A stretch of DNA of 64,000 nt, from positions 1,007,141,501 to 1,007,205,500 of the forward strand of contig CM028129.1 of NCBI GenBank assembly GCA_016271365.2, given 5' to 3'. The position numbers were made by a program, and so were the translations under genes. Source of the stretch: Neoceratodus forsteri (taxonomy: Eukaryota > Chordata > Ceratodontiformes > Ceratodontidae). Shown piece by piece: positions 11,205-20,975 of this stretch; position 1 is the stretch's first letter, and each line of letters opens with the position of its first letter. The notes under the pieces were generated by a model. It made no database searches. It was not told the DNA's origin and saw only the letters and a list, made by a program, of their open reading frames with translations.

Positions 11205-12290
11205 AAATAAAGATACCCTCTCCCTCCACGTTCATCAGATCCTCCTTATCAGAACAATCCTTCCACTTTTCAATTATGCTGATGTCGTATATAGGTCTGC
11301 TTCTGCATCTACCCTCTCCAGACTGGACATCCTATTAAATGGCTTTTGTTGCTTCACCTTAAACCCCCAGAACTCATCACTGCACTCTCTACTCTTCCTT
11401 ATCACTCTCCTCCCTATTCTCCAACCAAGATCATCAGACCTCCATCATTTCCGCCAAGCACTGGTTCAGCACACATCCTCCCAACCTAGCCTCCCTCCTA
11501 TCCCCCACCCCTCACATATCCTACCACCTCCAAACAAGGGACCTTCACTCTGTTGCCCTTCCTCAGCCTTATTCCAACTCAGGCAAAGCTGTTTTCTCCT
11601 TCCACTTCCCTAATTTGTGGAACTCCCTACCCTCCTCACTCCATATGCTTCCATCTCTAAACATATTCAAAAGGACCCTATTGCACTCACTTCCTCCACC
11701 CTGCTGGTGCCCTCTATCCACCTAACACTCTGCTATGATCCCACATGACCCCTATCACTCTGCCATAAAAACTGACTCCCCTGACTCCTACTACCAATGT
11801 GAGCCCCTATAGCCCATAGCAAAAGCTCATGCTGCATTACATTTTTGTGTCTCCTACTAGTTGTGAACCAGCTTCTTTTATTTTACTGCCCTATGCACTT
11901 GTAAATCTGCACTTTGCAATTGCTACCAACAGGTTATTCCTTGTATCTTGTACTTGGCATTGTTACTCCGCTGTTTGTCTAACTTCACCCCGTCACTCGT
12001 ATTTGCCTTGTACACTGGCTTGTGTTTGTACTGTACTGTATTGTATTGTACTGGCTTATACACTGGCTTGTATTTGAAATCCATTCTCCAGCCTGTAATA
12101 TCATGTACTATATTTGGCTGCAAGCCTCACGTGTTTTGTATTTTGTTGCATGTCTCTTTGCATACTACTTTTTCATCGTGTATTTGATGTAACTATCTCC
12201 AATTTTCCCGCTCCCCAGGTCACACTAAATGAATCGAGCCTCAGCTCAGTGTGCCTTTCCTGGTTATCAATTTTTAAATAAATAAATACC
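11205..12290 (+). mobile_element. LINE remnant C, 3' part with conserved tail
   Basis: After the second copy of the L1 duplication the L2-like LINE resumes: NKDTLSLHVHQ.., then FNYADVVYRSAS near 11,265-11,300 and C-terminal blocks to about 11,700. A non-coding 3' end follows. Bases 12,216-12,288 are the 3' tail (a CTCAGTGTGCCTTTCCTGGTTA core followed by AAATA units) found at six further places in the window. Inactive. Confidence 0.85.
12216..12288 (+). repeat. Conserved LINE 3' tail, copy 1
   Basis: The core has the order GGTCRCRCC.., a GCCT(T/C)(G/A)GCTCAGTGTGCC block, a YCTGGTTAYCA block, then (AAATA)n. Copies 2-7 are at 14,328-14,415 (+), 53,288-53,358 (+), 42,593-42,662 (-), 54,379-54,470 (-), 56,592-56,662 (-) and 56,719-56,798 (-). 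By analogy with stringent-type LINEs, such a tail is the part of the RNA the reverse transcriptase recognises. Confidence 0.8.
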
Positions 12291-12396
12291 CATCTGCTCT
12301 CCTCTCTCAAAATCATATTAGTGATAGTGCACACCATTCTCTAAACTCCCCTTTCCCCAAGTGTCACATACTGTTTGATTTCAGTCTGATAATCTA

Positions 12397-12530
12397 CAGT
12401 GCACCCTTGATTATCTGCCTATTTTTGTACAAGCAAAACTGAGTGGATAATCAAGGGGGCAAGATAATAAGAAGCAATGGAATAGCTATCATTTTGTACA
12501 AACATGTGGTGGATAATCGAGGGATCACTG
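12397..12530. mobile_element. Short TIR element (MITE), Tigger/pogo-like ends
   Basis: A 134-bp element with 23-bp TIRs. The left end begins CAGTGCACCCTTGATTATC; the right end, on the complement, begins CAGTGATCCCTCGATTATC; 18 of 23 bases agree. A third, internal copy of the motif (ggataatcaaggg) lies at about 12,444-12,457. TA precedes the left end, as expected for Tc1/mariner-type insertion, but no TA follows the right end. The CAGTG..CCCTCG start resembles Tigger-like elements; the family is inference. It has no coding capacity. Confidence 0.65.
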
Positions 12531-12610
12531 TGTGTGCAGGACTACTCTCAGCATACATGATTGCCACCTTTATTATGCTACTTAACTTACTGCAAAGTAC
12601 AGTCTTACTT

Positions 12611-12918
12611 CCTGATACAGCCCCGCCCACAAAACCATATAGGGAAGGGGTTGTAGTGCTATAGATAGACTTATAATGGTTAGGGTTAGTGGTGGCCTTC
12701 GGATACTAGTTTACTTTGCAGGCAATTGTACATAATGGGGGTGGTATTGTATGTATATACAGTAGCTCCATAACATATACAATTGCCTGCAAATTAAACA
12801 AATATGATCTAAAGGCCACCACTGCCCCTGACTACATTGTAAGCCTATCGATAGCACTGTAGTCTTTGCTACTTTGTGTCATTAAAATGTGGTTTTGTAG
12901 GTGGTGTTAAAGATCAGG
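12611..12918. mobile_element. Foldback element (long inverted repeat) of about 308 bp
   Basis: The left arm (12,611-12,731) and the complement of the right arm (12,779-12,918) align over about 120 bases with small gaps. Matching blocks include CCYRCAAAACCA, TAGTGCTAT.GATAG, CTTAYAATG and GTGGCCTT, and near the centre TTTGCAGGCAATTGTA. Such symmetry is typical of a foldback or MITE and its transcript would form a long hairpin. No TSD is clear and there is no coding capacity. Confidence 0.75.
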
Positions 12919-13139
12919 CTTGGCCATACTGTTTGTGAACTACAATATAGTATTGTTAAAGGACTTAAAAAAATTAAGCCCCATTTTTCCTTTTTTTCAT
13001 AACTTTGATGATCATTTTCATGACACTCATCACCACAACCCAAACTCAACCTTGAATCCTCCTACTAATCTTCCCTGAAAGGAGAATTGCATTTAACAAT
13101 GATAATCCACTTCTAGTCAAGGAGTGTAAACATTTATTA
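12919..13139. other. No recognisable feature
   Basis: AT-rich single-copy-looking sequence. I see no gene, repeat unit or TIR here. Confidence 0.4.
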
Positions 13140-13300
13140 ATACAGTAGGCAGTATAGCCTAGTGGCTACAGCCCCAAGCCAAGAACCTGGATAACATGTA
13201 GACTCAGAACACTTGGATTTGTGAACCACAACCTCTATCTGCATACTATGTGACCCAGGGCCAGGGCATGTCATAGAACATCCATGTGCTAAAGAGAGAT
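13140..13300 (+). mobile_element. MIR-like CORE-SINE
   Basis: The head has a tRNA A-box-like TAGCCTAGTGGC (13,155-13,166), followed at the expected spacing by a decayed B box (GGATTTGTGAACC). It then runs into the CORE-SINE centre, TATGTGACCCAGGGCCAGG..GTCAT..AACATCCATGTGCT, which is the diverged form of the MIR/CORE segment TGTGACCTTGGGCAAGTCA. It is old and has lost its 3' tail. Transcription would be by RNA polymerase III. Confidence 0.7.
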
Positions 13301-13541
13301 ATCTGGAACTTGGAACAGGGTCTCCAATAAGTAGGCTCTGCTGGCTCTCTGAGCCTTCCAACATGAATGATAGGGCCCCCCTCAAATGTACAAGATGAGA
13401 CAAGTAGTGGTCAAACTACTGCAGGGGCCCCCCTTTTAAGGTCTGAGTCTTTAATCGGTCACACTCCCTATCCAGAACACCAACTGGGGGCAGGGATTTT
13501 TCTAGCTACTGCTGCCCACTTGGGATACCGTGGGGTGGGAG

Positions 13542-13770
13542 ACAAAGCAAAGGAAAAAAGGCCTGTTTTCACCTTAAAGGTTAGTCTGGCTGGAGCCCCC
13601 TGAAGCTATCAGCTGTACTTAACATCTAATCAGGGAGGTGAGATTCTCATTCAAGCATACAAAGCAAAGGAAAAGGGCCTGTTTACACCTTAAGGTCAGT
13701 CTGGTTGGAGCCCCCTGAAGCTATCAGCTGTACTTAACACATAATGAAGGAGGTGAGATTCCCATCACAG
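13542..13770. repeat. Tandem direct repeat, two units of about 117 bp
   Basis: Unit 1 starts at 13,542 and unit 2 at 13,659. Both begin ACAAAGCAAAGGAAAA and contain GGAGCCCCCTGAAGCTATCA followed by GCTGTACTTAACA, and end in GGAGGTGAGATTC. The units are close to 90% alike by eye. No coding frame is shared. It could be a segment duplicated by slippage or part of an unnamed repeat. Confidence 0.75.
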
Positions 13771-13939
13771 TTCAGTTCCTGCCTTGCTCAGATTATTCAG
13801 CAGCTAAGTCCATTATAAAAAAAAATGCAGCTCTCACAGAAAGAAATGGGTATGTAGTAAATAAATTTTGGGGATTATTGGGGGCCCCCTGGCAGGTGGG
13901 GGCCCTAGGCTAGTGCCTATGTTGCCTATGTCTTAATTC

Positions 13940-14190
13940 AGCCCTGAAGCCAGAAGCAGGGAAGGCTTCATTGAATAAAAAGGTCTTCAACTCCCTCTTG
14001 AAGGTACTAACCGAGGGGGCCTCTCTAACAAACCAAGGACGCGAGTTTCACAGAATGGAGCCATGACCAAAAAATCCCAGGTACCAGATGTCTTAAGATG
14101 AAATCTGGGAACCACTAAGAGGCCTCCTCAGCTGACCAGAGAGAATGAGATGGGCAGTAAGGCCCCAGACTTTAACTGAGGACCAAAGTT
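13940..14190 (-). pseudogene. L2-type LINE C-terminal scrap
   Basis: The minus strand reads NSRPWFVREAPSVSTFKREL followed by KTFLFNEAFPASG, the C-terminal signature of L2 reverse transcriptases (NSLP.SLR....L..FK..LK..LF..AF). The same block ends the L2 protein at 39.8 kb. It is cut on both sides; at the left it runs into a segment with the cctagggcccc motif near 13,905. Confidence 0.65.
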
Positions 14191-14199
14191 GTTCATAGT

Positions 14200-14416
14200 A
14201 TTAACTGCTGGCACCTTTTACTGATATTGCACTTACCATGTAGAACTGCATGCTGCTGGCACTTTACATTGGACTGTTTCAGTACTACTGTGTATACTGT
14301 ATGACTGTATTCTCTCTCCTTTTCCTCCAGTCGCACCTGGAAACACGCCTTGGCTCAGTGTGCCTTTTCTGGTTACCAATTTTCAAATAAATAAGTAAGT
14401 AAATAAATAAATAAGA
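14200..14416 (+). mobile_element. 5'-truncated LINE 3' end with conserved tail, copy 2
   Basis: This short non-coding piece resembles the 3' UTR of LINE C (a GCACTTTACATT..TGTATTCTCTC run). It ends with the shared tail at 14,328-14,415 followed by AAATAAGTAAGTAAATAAAT units. Such dead-on-arrival short insertions are typical of L2-like LINEs, or of a SINE carrying the same tail. Confidence 0.75.
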
Positions 14417-15250
14417 AGGCATGAAGAGTGTGTGCTCCCAAAGGCGTTGATGGCACCAGTAAGTGGATGGATCAGTTATCCTGCTGAAAACTCCTCACAG
14501 TGAATGAGCAGCCAACTAGGTAACAGGGAATAATAAAGTGCAGCAACTAGGTAACAGGGAATGGAAAACAGGCTACAGCAGTACTACTGTGGGTTAAAGC
14601 ATTGAAGGGTCAGTGTCATGAAGGACCTTGCTGAAGGAAGGCACCTTTTGCCAAATTATCCAGAAATTTACACCAAACATAGCCAGTCTCAAGGAGGAAA
14701 GAAACAACTAACTCCCACTTTGACAATATGGGATGACTGTGCCAGAGAATGCTAGGAAGGGAAACATGAACAAAACAAAACAAAACACAACACCCCCCAG
14801 CTTTACTGACTGCCTGAACCCCCCCCCAAAAGTAAGATGTTACTTACCTGAGGCACCAGGCTAAAAAATAGACAAGCCCACCAGAAATTCTGTTGTAACA
14901 CCCTACAAAGTGGTTCCTTTAAAGCACTGTAGGCACAGAAAGAGTGCTTGGATAGCAGGTTTTTCAATTTGAAAGTCGCAGCTTTACAGGCATGATTTCT
15001 AAACTTCAGGGTGCTCTCTGTCACCAAGTTGCTCCAACTTGCCTCCAAGTTGCCTAATCCTCGAAGAAAAAAAAACAATAACAAATAGCAGTTCCTCTGA
15101 GAGTACTGTCTATGCAGTTTATGCCTCACTGGTAAAGCAAAGACTGAGTAACTGCTTCTCTTGGAATCTCATGTGCCCAGGATTCTATACTGATTGACAG
15201 CTTTGAGCTGTACCACTAACCTAGTTGGGGTGCTCATTACCCATATTTAT
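14417..15250. other. Unassigned stretch
   Basis: No recognised gene. It contains a short direct repeat (GCAACTAGGTAACAGGGAAT type) at 14,511-14,531 and 14,545-14,564, and an (ACAAA)n run near 14,769-14,790. A 108-codon minus frame (14,803-15,129) has no motif I can name and a low-complexity start; I do not regard it as a gene. Confidence 0.5.
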
Positions 15251-15254
15251 TAAC

Positions 15255-15730
15255 TCCCCATTAACAAGGTGGAGTGATACAGAACAGGAGGGCATTCTTG
15301 AAGCAGAAAGGCAGCCAAAAGGTGCAGGACAGAGAGAATGACCTGGGAGCAATAAAGATAGCCAGCAGAAAGTTGAGGGAAGCCAAGTCTGAGATGGAAC
15401 TCAGGCTTGCAAGGGGAAAAGGCATTCTTCAGGTACATCGGGGAGAAAGACAAGGTTAACTGATTTGCTCCCATAGATGCCATATGGCGTCGGAACCATC
15501 CATTGCTGGAATGGACCCAAAATGGCCACCGGGAGTAAATGAATTTTTAAAGGGGACATTGTGAGGCTGAAGAGTGAGGAAGGATGAGAGGAGAGGGACA
15601 AAAGGGAAGCAGAGATACTGAACAAATACTTTTGTTTGGTCTTTATTAAGGAGAAGGATGAGCCACTACCAGAATGTGGGATTAAGAGCGGAAGACAGGA
15701 AAGCAAGTGCTTAAGTATTTTTGCCATCAC
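15255..15730 (+). mobile_element. CR1 LINE fragment (endonuclease-RT linker)
   Basis: The frame from 15,274 reads NRRAFLKQKGSQKVQDREND..REAKSEMELRLA, the linker that in CR1 joins endonuclease and reverse transcriptase. After an interruption at about 15,465-15,545 the linker resumes with VRLKSEEG..EAEILNKYF.LVFIKEKDE (15,555-15,665). It ends near 15,730. Both ends are truncated. Confidence 0.75.
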
Positions 15731-16212
15731 GGGGACCAGGGTTCCCCTATCGAACACCCTGTTGTCTTTTCCATCCCTTCCAAGCCTTTCCGATGGCTGA
15801 GCAGCTTTTTCTTTTTCATCTGTCCCTTGTTAGGGGGACTGTTGCTTATGAGGAAAAGAACTCCCTAATGCATGCTTTCAACCATCATTAGAAACTCCTT
15901 CTGAGCCTTTATTGTGCTTTGGTAACACAGAGACAGACTTAGACCCCATAAATTCATCTCTTTTTAAAACCCTTTTTGTTGGTTTTAGGCACTGATAGAA
16001 CTTATACAATCAAGTAAACAGTTCCTTCACACAAAACGGTAAACTAAGTTACAGTGTGTGGTGGAATGTTGTTCTAACGCAATTTCCATCTCTGCGGAAA
16101 CGCTGTTGTACCACAGTTGAAAGGTCATGGAGTGCAGTTCCACACTTCTATGGTAGAATAGCATTCCAGTAGATTTGGAAAGTGCATCAGCCATACACAT
16201 TTAAAAACTACT
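15731..16212. other. No recognisable feature
   Basis: Mixed-composition sequence without a gene, clear TIR or repeat that I can identify. Confidence 0.4.
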
Positions 16213-16560
16213 GTATCTAGCCGGCCCGGTGCTGTAGAGGGTTGAGGTGCTGAATGCCTTACCTCACACCACGTCGGTGACCTATGTTCAGGAACGGACT
16301 CGGGTCATCGGGAAGCCAGTATGGGGGGAGCAGAACTGAGCAGCTGGAAGGCAGCTCTCTTCTCCCCGAGGTGGTTGCCACCCCCTGTAGTCCTGCTGCC
16401 ACCAGGTGGAGGTCCAGTGGTCAGCTGATGGAGGGGCAACACGCACAGGAGGCACCTCAGTCACAGCGCTGCAGTTTCCACATGTGCATGTGCATCCAAG
16501 GTATGGGGACATGGAGAAATTGGGAAAAACGCTACAAAATATATATGAAAAAAAAACTGT
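16213..16560 (+). mobile_element. tRNA-headed SINE, copy 1
   Basis: The head GGCCCGGTGCTGTAGAGGGT..GAGGTGCTG matches that of the copy at 33,146-33,649 (GGCCCAATGGTGCAGAGGGC..GAGGCGCTGG). Both resemble a class-II tRNA 5' half (A box TGGYNNAGTGG). Downstream segments ACTCGGGTCATCGGG and GGCAGCTCTC are also shared. It ends in an A-rich tail near 16,538-16,558. The family name is unknown to me. Confidence 0.65.
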
Positions 16561-16628
16561 TGTGGCAACAGAAACTGCAGGATGAGCTGATAATAGGACA
16601 CAGCAATGGTACAATCAGACACTCGCAG

Positions 16629-16718
16629 ATGCAGGATCAACCACATATGGGAAAAAATGCAGGATTAACCAGATATGCTCTCTTATATTAAAACTGAAAT
16701 GCAGGATCAACCAGATAT
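16629..16718. repeat. Three dispersed 20-bp direct repeats
   Basis: ATGCAGGATCAACCACATAT (16,629), ATGCAGGATTAACCAGATAT (16,657) and ATGCAGGATCAACCAGATAT (16,699) differ at one or two positions each. Spacings are 28 and 42 bp. A weaker fourth copy starts near 16,576. They may be remains of a minisatellite. Confidence 0.7.
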
Positions 16719-17019
16719 TTACCATAAATTACAAAATAAAAGTCGGGTCCTCACAGTCCACATCCTCTGGCTAAGTGAGAAATATCGCTGCCATTTTATT
16801 TTTCTTGCAAATCCCTCCCATGCACAGAAGACAACCAATAGAAGTCTGCGCTACTAATGTAGGGACATGTGACCCCTAGCAACCACATAACTCACCTTAG
16901 TAACCATCCATAACTCTGGGAATACGACATGCCAGTGAACAATTTCTTTTAATACTTAAAAAACAAACAAATGCTTCAAACTATATTTAAATTATTGGGG
17001 GGCACTACACATTATAATA

Positions 17020-17139
17020 AATACTGGATGGGCAACTCTATGCCAACCAGTGTGATATACCACCTCGGGGTTCTGATTCCTACAGACCTCTCAAGCATAG
17101 CAGAACACACTGGTTGTGCATAGTTGCCCATCCAGTATT
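17020..17139. repeat. Inverted repeat with 35-bp arms (hairpin or small MITE)
   Basis: The left arm 17,020-17,054 begins AATACTGGATGGGCAACT and pairs with 17,106-17,139, which ends AGTTGCCCATCCAGTATT. The arms match at all but a few positions and are separated by about 51 bp. The outer 18 bp pair perfectly. A transcript would form a long stem, as in small MITEs or microRNA-like hairpins. Confidence 0.8.
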
Positions 17140-17149
17140 CTCTATATTT

Positions 17150-17490
17150 TTAGCAGAAAAATTTGTAAAAAAAAATCTTTAATTTCAAATAAAATGTAAA
17201 ATTTTTTTTTTTTAAAACAGAAAAATGTGGTCGGTTCACTCTGGAGGGAACTGTGTTGTGAAGCCGCCTTCTCCAGTTCCTGGGACCTGATCGAGAACCA
17301 GAGAAACCTCAAAAAATAATAAATTATCCAAATAAACATCCTAACTAATGCAGAGTATTAGAAACAACTAACTATAAAACTACAAAACAACAAACAATAG
17401 ATAAAACTTTACAACTGCTGACCAGAAGGCTGAAGTTGACTTTGGGTTGACTGCTCTCTTCAGCAGAGAAACAAATCTGACATTAGAACT
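17150..17490 (-). mobile_element. DIRS element terminal fragment
   Basis: About 17,270-17,490 aligns by eye with 37,015-37,225, the 5' non-coding region of the large DIRS element (CAGTTCCTGGGACC.., CTAACTAATGCAGAGTATTAG.., GCAGAGAAACAAATCTGACATTA versus CTAACTAACTCAGAGTTAT.., GGAGAAATAAATCTGCCATTA). It is a separate, diverged scrap in the same orientation, truncated at the CR1 tail. Confidence 0.6.
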
Positions 17491-17499
17491 TACATAGAA

Positions 17500-18885
17500 T
17501 TTTTACATAGAAATATAGAAACACAGAATTTGACAGCAGATAAAGACCACTTGGTCCACCCAGTCTGCCTATTTCCCTACCTAATGGATAAGTTGCAGAT
17601 CCTAGTTAATCAACAGCCTACATTTTCCTACCCCCACCCCCTGGAATTGCCTTACGACTGTCCCATGTATTCTTGAATTCCACCACTGTTTTTGACTCCA
17701 CGATCTCCTCTGGAAGGCCGTTCCATGCATCCACAACCCTCTCTGTGAAAAAATACTTCTTTACATTGCCTCTGAGCCACCCCCTCCTCTATCTTCAAAT
17801 CATGCCCACTTGTTCTTGCACACTTCTTTTTCTGAAAGATGCTACCCTCTTGGACTTTGCTGAGTCCCTTGAGATACTTGAAAGTTTCTATCATGTCCCC
17901 CCCTTCCTCCTTTCCTCGAGGCTATACATATTAAGCTCTTTAAGTTTCTCTTCATATGTCTTCTGGTGCAGACCCTGCACCATTTTAGTTGCCCTCCTCT
18001 GGACTGCCTCCATCCTGTTTATGTCTTCGCAGAGATTGGATCTCCAGAACTGCACACAGTACTCCAGATGGGATCTCACCAGCTGTCTGTACAGAGGGAT
18101 AACAACTTCCTGTTTTCTACTGGTGATACCTCTCCCTATGCATCCCAGTATCCCCCCAGCCCTCCTTACTACCCTGTTACATTGCTTGCACACATTTAGG
18201 TCATTTGATATGACTACCCCCAGGTCCCTTTCCATTTTTGTTGCTGTTAGTATCTCACCCCCCATTGTGTACTCTTCCCCTGGGTTTTTGTTTCCCAGGT
18301 GCATTACCTTGCACTTCTTAGCATTGAATCTAAGCTGCCATACATTTGACCATTCCTCCAACCTTGCCAAGTCTCTTCTTATCCTTTCCACCCCACCTTG
18401 TGTATCAACTATGTTGCAGATCTTTGTGTCGTCTGCAAAGAGACATGCTTTTCCTTCTAGTACCTCTGCAATGTCACTTATAAAGACATTGAAGAGGACT
18501 GGTCCTAGTGCTGAACATTGTGGTACCCCACTAGTAACCCTCCTTTCTTCAGAGTTGATTCCGTTTACTATTACCCTCTGTGTCTTGTTCTCCAGCCAAT
18601 TCTTTACCCAGGCTACCATCTTGGGACCTACTCCCAGGCTGGCTAACTTGTATATTAATATTTTGTGTGGGACTAAAGTCTAGGTAGGTCATGTCCACAG
18701 CCCCTCCCTGATCTACTACTTTGGTCACCCAGTCAAAGAAATCTATTAGATTCATCTGACATGACCTTCCTGCTGTGAATCCATGCTGCCTTGGGTCCTG
18801 TACCCCTCTGGCCTCTAGGTACTCAACAGTTCTTTCCTTCAGAAGTGATTCCATCATTTTCCCTATCTCTTGAGGGGAAGTATGA
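17500..18885 (-). mobile_element. CR1 LINE, 5'-truncated, minus strand
   Basis: The 3' end lies on the left: its tail (about 17,505-17,580) reads, on the complement, ..GGGCAGACTGGG..AAGTGGTC..ATCTGCTGTCAAATTC followed by TGTTTCTAT units, the CR1 tail also seen at 29.9-30.0 kb. The right end is truncated in the reverse transcriptase near 18,885. The palm domain to the C-terminus is present, with one deletion/frameshift near 18,660. Confidence 0.92.
17891..18857 (-). pseudogene. CR1 reverse transcriptase
   Basis: Frame 18,549-18,857 begins MMESLLKERTVEYLEARGVQ, continues DPRQHGFTAGRSCQMNLIDFF and reaches AVDMTYLDFS (motif A). About a dozen residues including KAFDTVPH are then lost and the frame shifts. 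Frame 17,891-18,619 (242 codons) continues with [49 protein letters not shown] (catalytic pair intact), NAKKCKVMHLG, ERDLGVVIS, RGITSRKQEV, VRSHLEYCVQFW and [12 protein letters not shown]. All are CR1 hallmarks. The deletion in motif A makes it inactive. The long plus-strand frame over this region is an antisense shadow. Confidence 0.92.
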
Positions 18886-18889
18886 CCAC

Positions 18890-19053
18890 AGTGCGAAGTT
18901 TGAACTTGTATTCTAAATTCTATAATTTGGATAAAGTTCTATCTCCAGGACAGCACACTCCTGAAGACTGATGCCATTTATAAGACATGTCTTGATGAAT
19001 TCCTATTGTTTAAATGTAGACAATCTATGGGACCTGATGGCTTAGGTAGCGTA
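18890..19053 (+). mobile_element. Host CR1 of the big nest, left piece
   Basis: The frame ends ..QSMGPDGLGSV at 19,020-19,053, the start of the CR1 reverse transcriptase (usual form KSPGPDG). It is interrupted there by the LTR-like element. After the second CGTA at 20,976 the sequence continues as CR1 (AGPLANMSNYSLHMEVV). The upstream part to 18,890 is poorly conserved. Confidence 0.7.
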
Positions 19054-20975
19054 TGTAACCCCTAGGTGGTGCTACTCCGAGGGTTACTACCCCTGCCTCC
19101 ACAGTACCCTGCAGGTTGAGAGGTCTGGGTTCTCAAAAGGGGTGCCTCCACCTGGAGGACAGGGTTGTTGGCAATGTGACTGCTCTGGGTACAGCCCTCC
19201 GGGACACAATTCTTTACCCCTTTTGCAACACACAGTGTTTGCAACACACAGTAAATCCCTCCTTGTAACCACTTACCACCAGGGCTATGATCAGCTGGAA
19301 TGCCCTGGATGACCTCCTGGAAAACAAGACCTGTAACAATTAAACAACGTTGATGCAGTACTTTTTATACAGAGGTACACCACACCCAGTTTAACTGCAA
19401 AAAGATCCAGCTCTGATTTATTGGCGGATGTGAACAAGGGAGGGGCAGTAATCTGGTGACTAATTTTAGATCTGATTGATTCAGGTTATAAGGCATGCAC
19501 TTAAAGGTCCCTGGAACACAGTCACACACACTCTGGGTGCCCAGTTGGAACTAAAGGCTAGCCTGAAGCGTTGCCTGGGGTAGGCCGGCACTGCAGCTGG
19601 TTGGGACCCTGTAATGGAAAGAAACATGCATGCACTGTAACCTACAATTTGCAATCCGGAGCCGGATGTCTCAGTACACAAAAGCTTAACAATTAAATCA
19701 GATGACACACTGTGATTGTTAGCTGGGTTGCAGGGAGCTACCCTGGTTTTACTCAAGCTACCCAAAAATTGGATGCAGGATGGATGAAATGGAGCCTTCT
19801 AGATGAAAAGCTGGATGGCCAGGAGAAGCAAGGCCCACACGCTGCGACATGGCGCTCGATCCTGTTTGGTGTTGTTGATCAGGGAGCTGAATCTCTGGGT
19901 GGGTCTCTCGTCAGATCTTTCTCTGCAGTGCAAGCAGGTGTCTGGGCTAGGGTGGCAGGGCCCAGATTGGGAGAACAGTTCAGATGCAGTCCGGTAAGGT
20001 TGCTGGATGCAGCTTCCAGCAAGTGTGACACATTCAGCAAATTGGGGAACCAAATCGCGACCCACTGTCCACATTCAGCACACTTATAGTAAAAGCAGAC
20101 AAATACCACAGTTCAAATGACAGTCCAGTCGCAATTCACAGTGTCCTTGTGCAAATCGTATGCTCTGCGGTCATGGTGAAAGTCCCGATAGGCCGATCGC
20201 ACAAAATCAAGTCTTCGGTCCTCTTCAGGTGAAATTAGTCACAATTCAGAACGAAGATCACAAATTCGGATAAAGTCTGATGGTCAGATTAGGTCTCTTC
20301 GCTTTAGGAAGATGGTAGCAAGCAGACCAAACACAGCCTTCCCGATGATTTTCCCTGTGCACTACGCAGGAGCAGCTGCTCAAATTGCTCGAGCTCCTCA
20401 CTCTTTCAACTCTTACTCCACTCTGACTTCTGCTGTAGGCAGCACCGGGGCTTCATAGTGATCCAAAAGATTCAGTTCATTGATCCATCTGTCTATCACA
20501 GCTTGAGCTCCCCCTTCAGGTCCAGTTAGGTGCCAAAAGGCGAAAACTACAATTCCTACAGAAATTTACTCCCACAAGACCCCTGAGGGCAGGCTCCATT
20601 TTAGAGCCCCCAAAGGTACTGATTGGTGCAGATTGGCAGTCCAGAACCAAGATGGTGGTACATAACAGAAATGTCCATGCTGCAAAAGAAGGCAGGTTAG
20701 ACATAGAGTCTAGTAGGGCTCCCTCTGTGCAATTGGCATTGGCAGAATGAAGCGACTGTACTGCATCTTGGGCGGGACTCAAGCCTAGAAACACTCGGTC
20801 CCCACCCAGATTAATTATAAACTACGAGATAGGCAGCTCTTAAAAGAGACAGGTATGGAAGCTAACTGGGCGCTCACATGCAAACACTTTTAAACCTGCT
20901 AGGATACAGGACACCAGTCTGGCAGTGGGCATTTAGGCACACCCAAGGAAGACTCCCATTTGTAGGGGGGTTACA
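19054..20975 (-). mobile_element. LTR-like insertion (probable solo LTR) with 4-bp TSD
   Basis: The 1,922-bp block begins TGTAACCCCTAGG and ends GGGGGGTTACA, so both strands start TGTAACCCC. It is flanked by CGTA on both sides (19,050-19,053 and 20,976-20,979). The host CR1 frame is continuous without it. TG..CA ends with a 4-bp duplication suit a Ty3/Gypsy-type LTR, and no coding motif is present, so a long solo LTR is the best guess. On the minus strand an AATAAA lies near 19,421-19,416 and a TATAAAAAG near 19,364-19,356; the minus orientation is tentative. A TIR DNA transposon is the alternative. Confidence 0.6.

Noticed and set aside
14511..14564. TAGGTAACAGGGAAT repeats resembling a homing-endonuclease site
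   Set aside because: Differs from the known I-SceI site at several positions and nothing else in the context supports it; simply a short direct repeat.
14803..15129. 108-codon minus-strand frame as a small gene
   Set aside because: No family motif, begins in a low-complexity stretch, and no sign of conservation or promoter; left as unassigned sequence.
15401..15757. 118-codon minus-strand frame
   Set aside because: Antisense to the plus-strand CR1 linker fragment (15,255-15,730) and without motifs.
17673..18683. 336-codon plus-strand open frame
   Set aside because: It lies exactly antisense to the CR1 reverse transcriptase (17,891-18,857 minus) and has no motif of its own; the CR1 reading explains the sequence.
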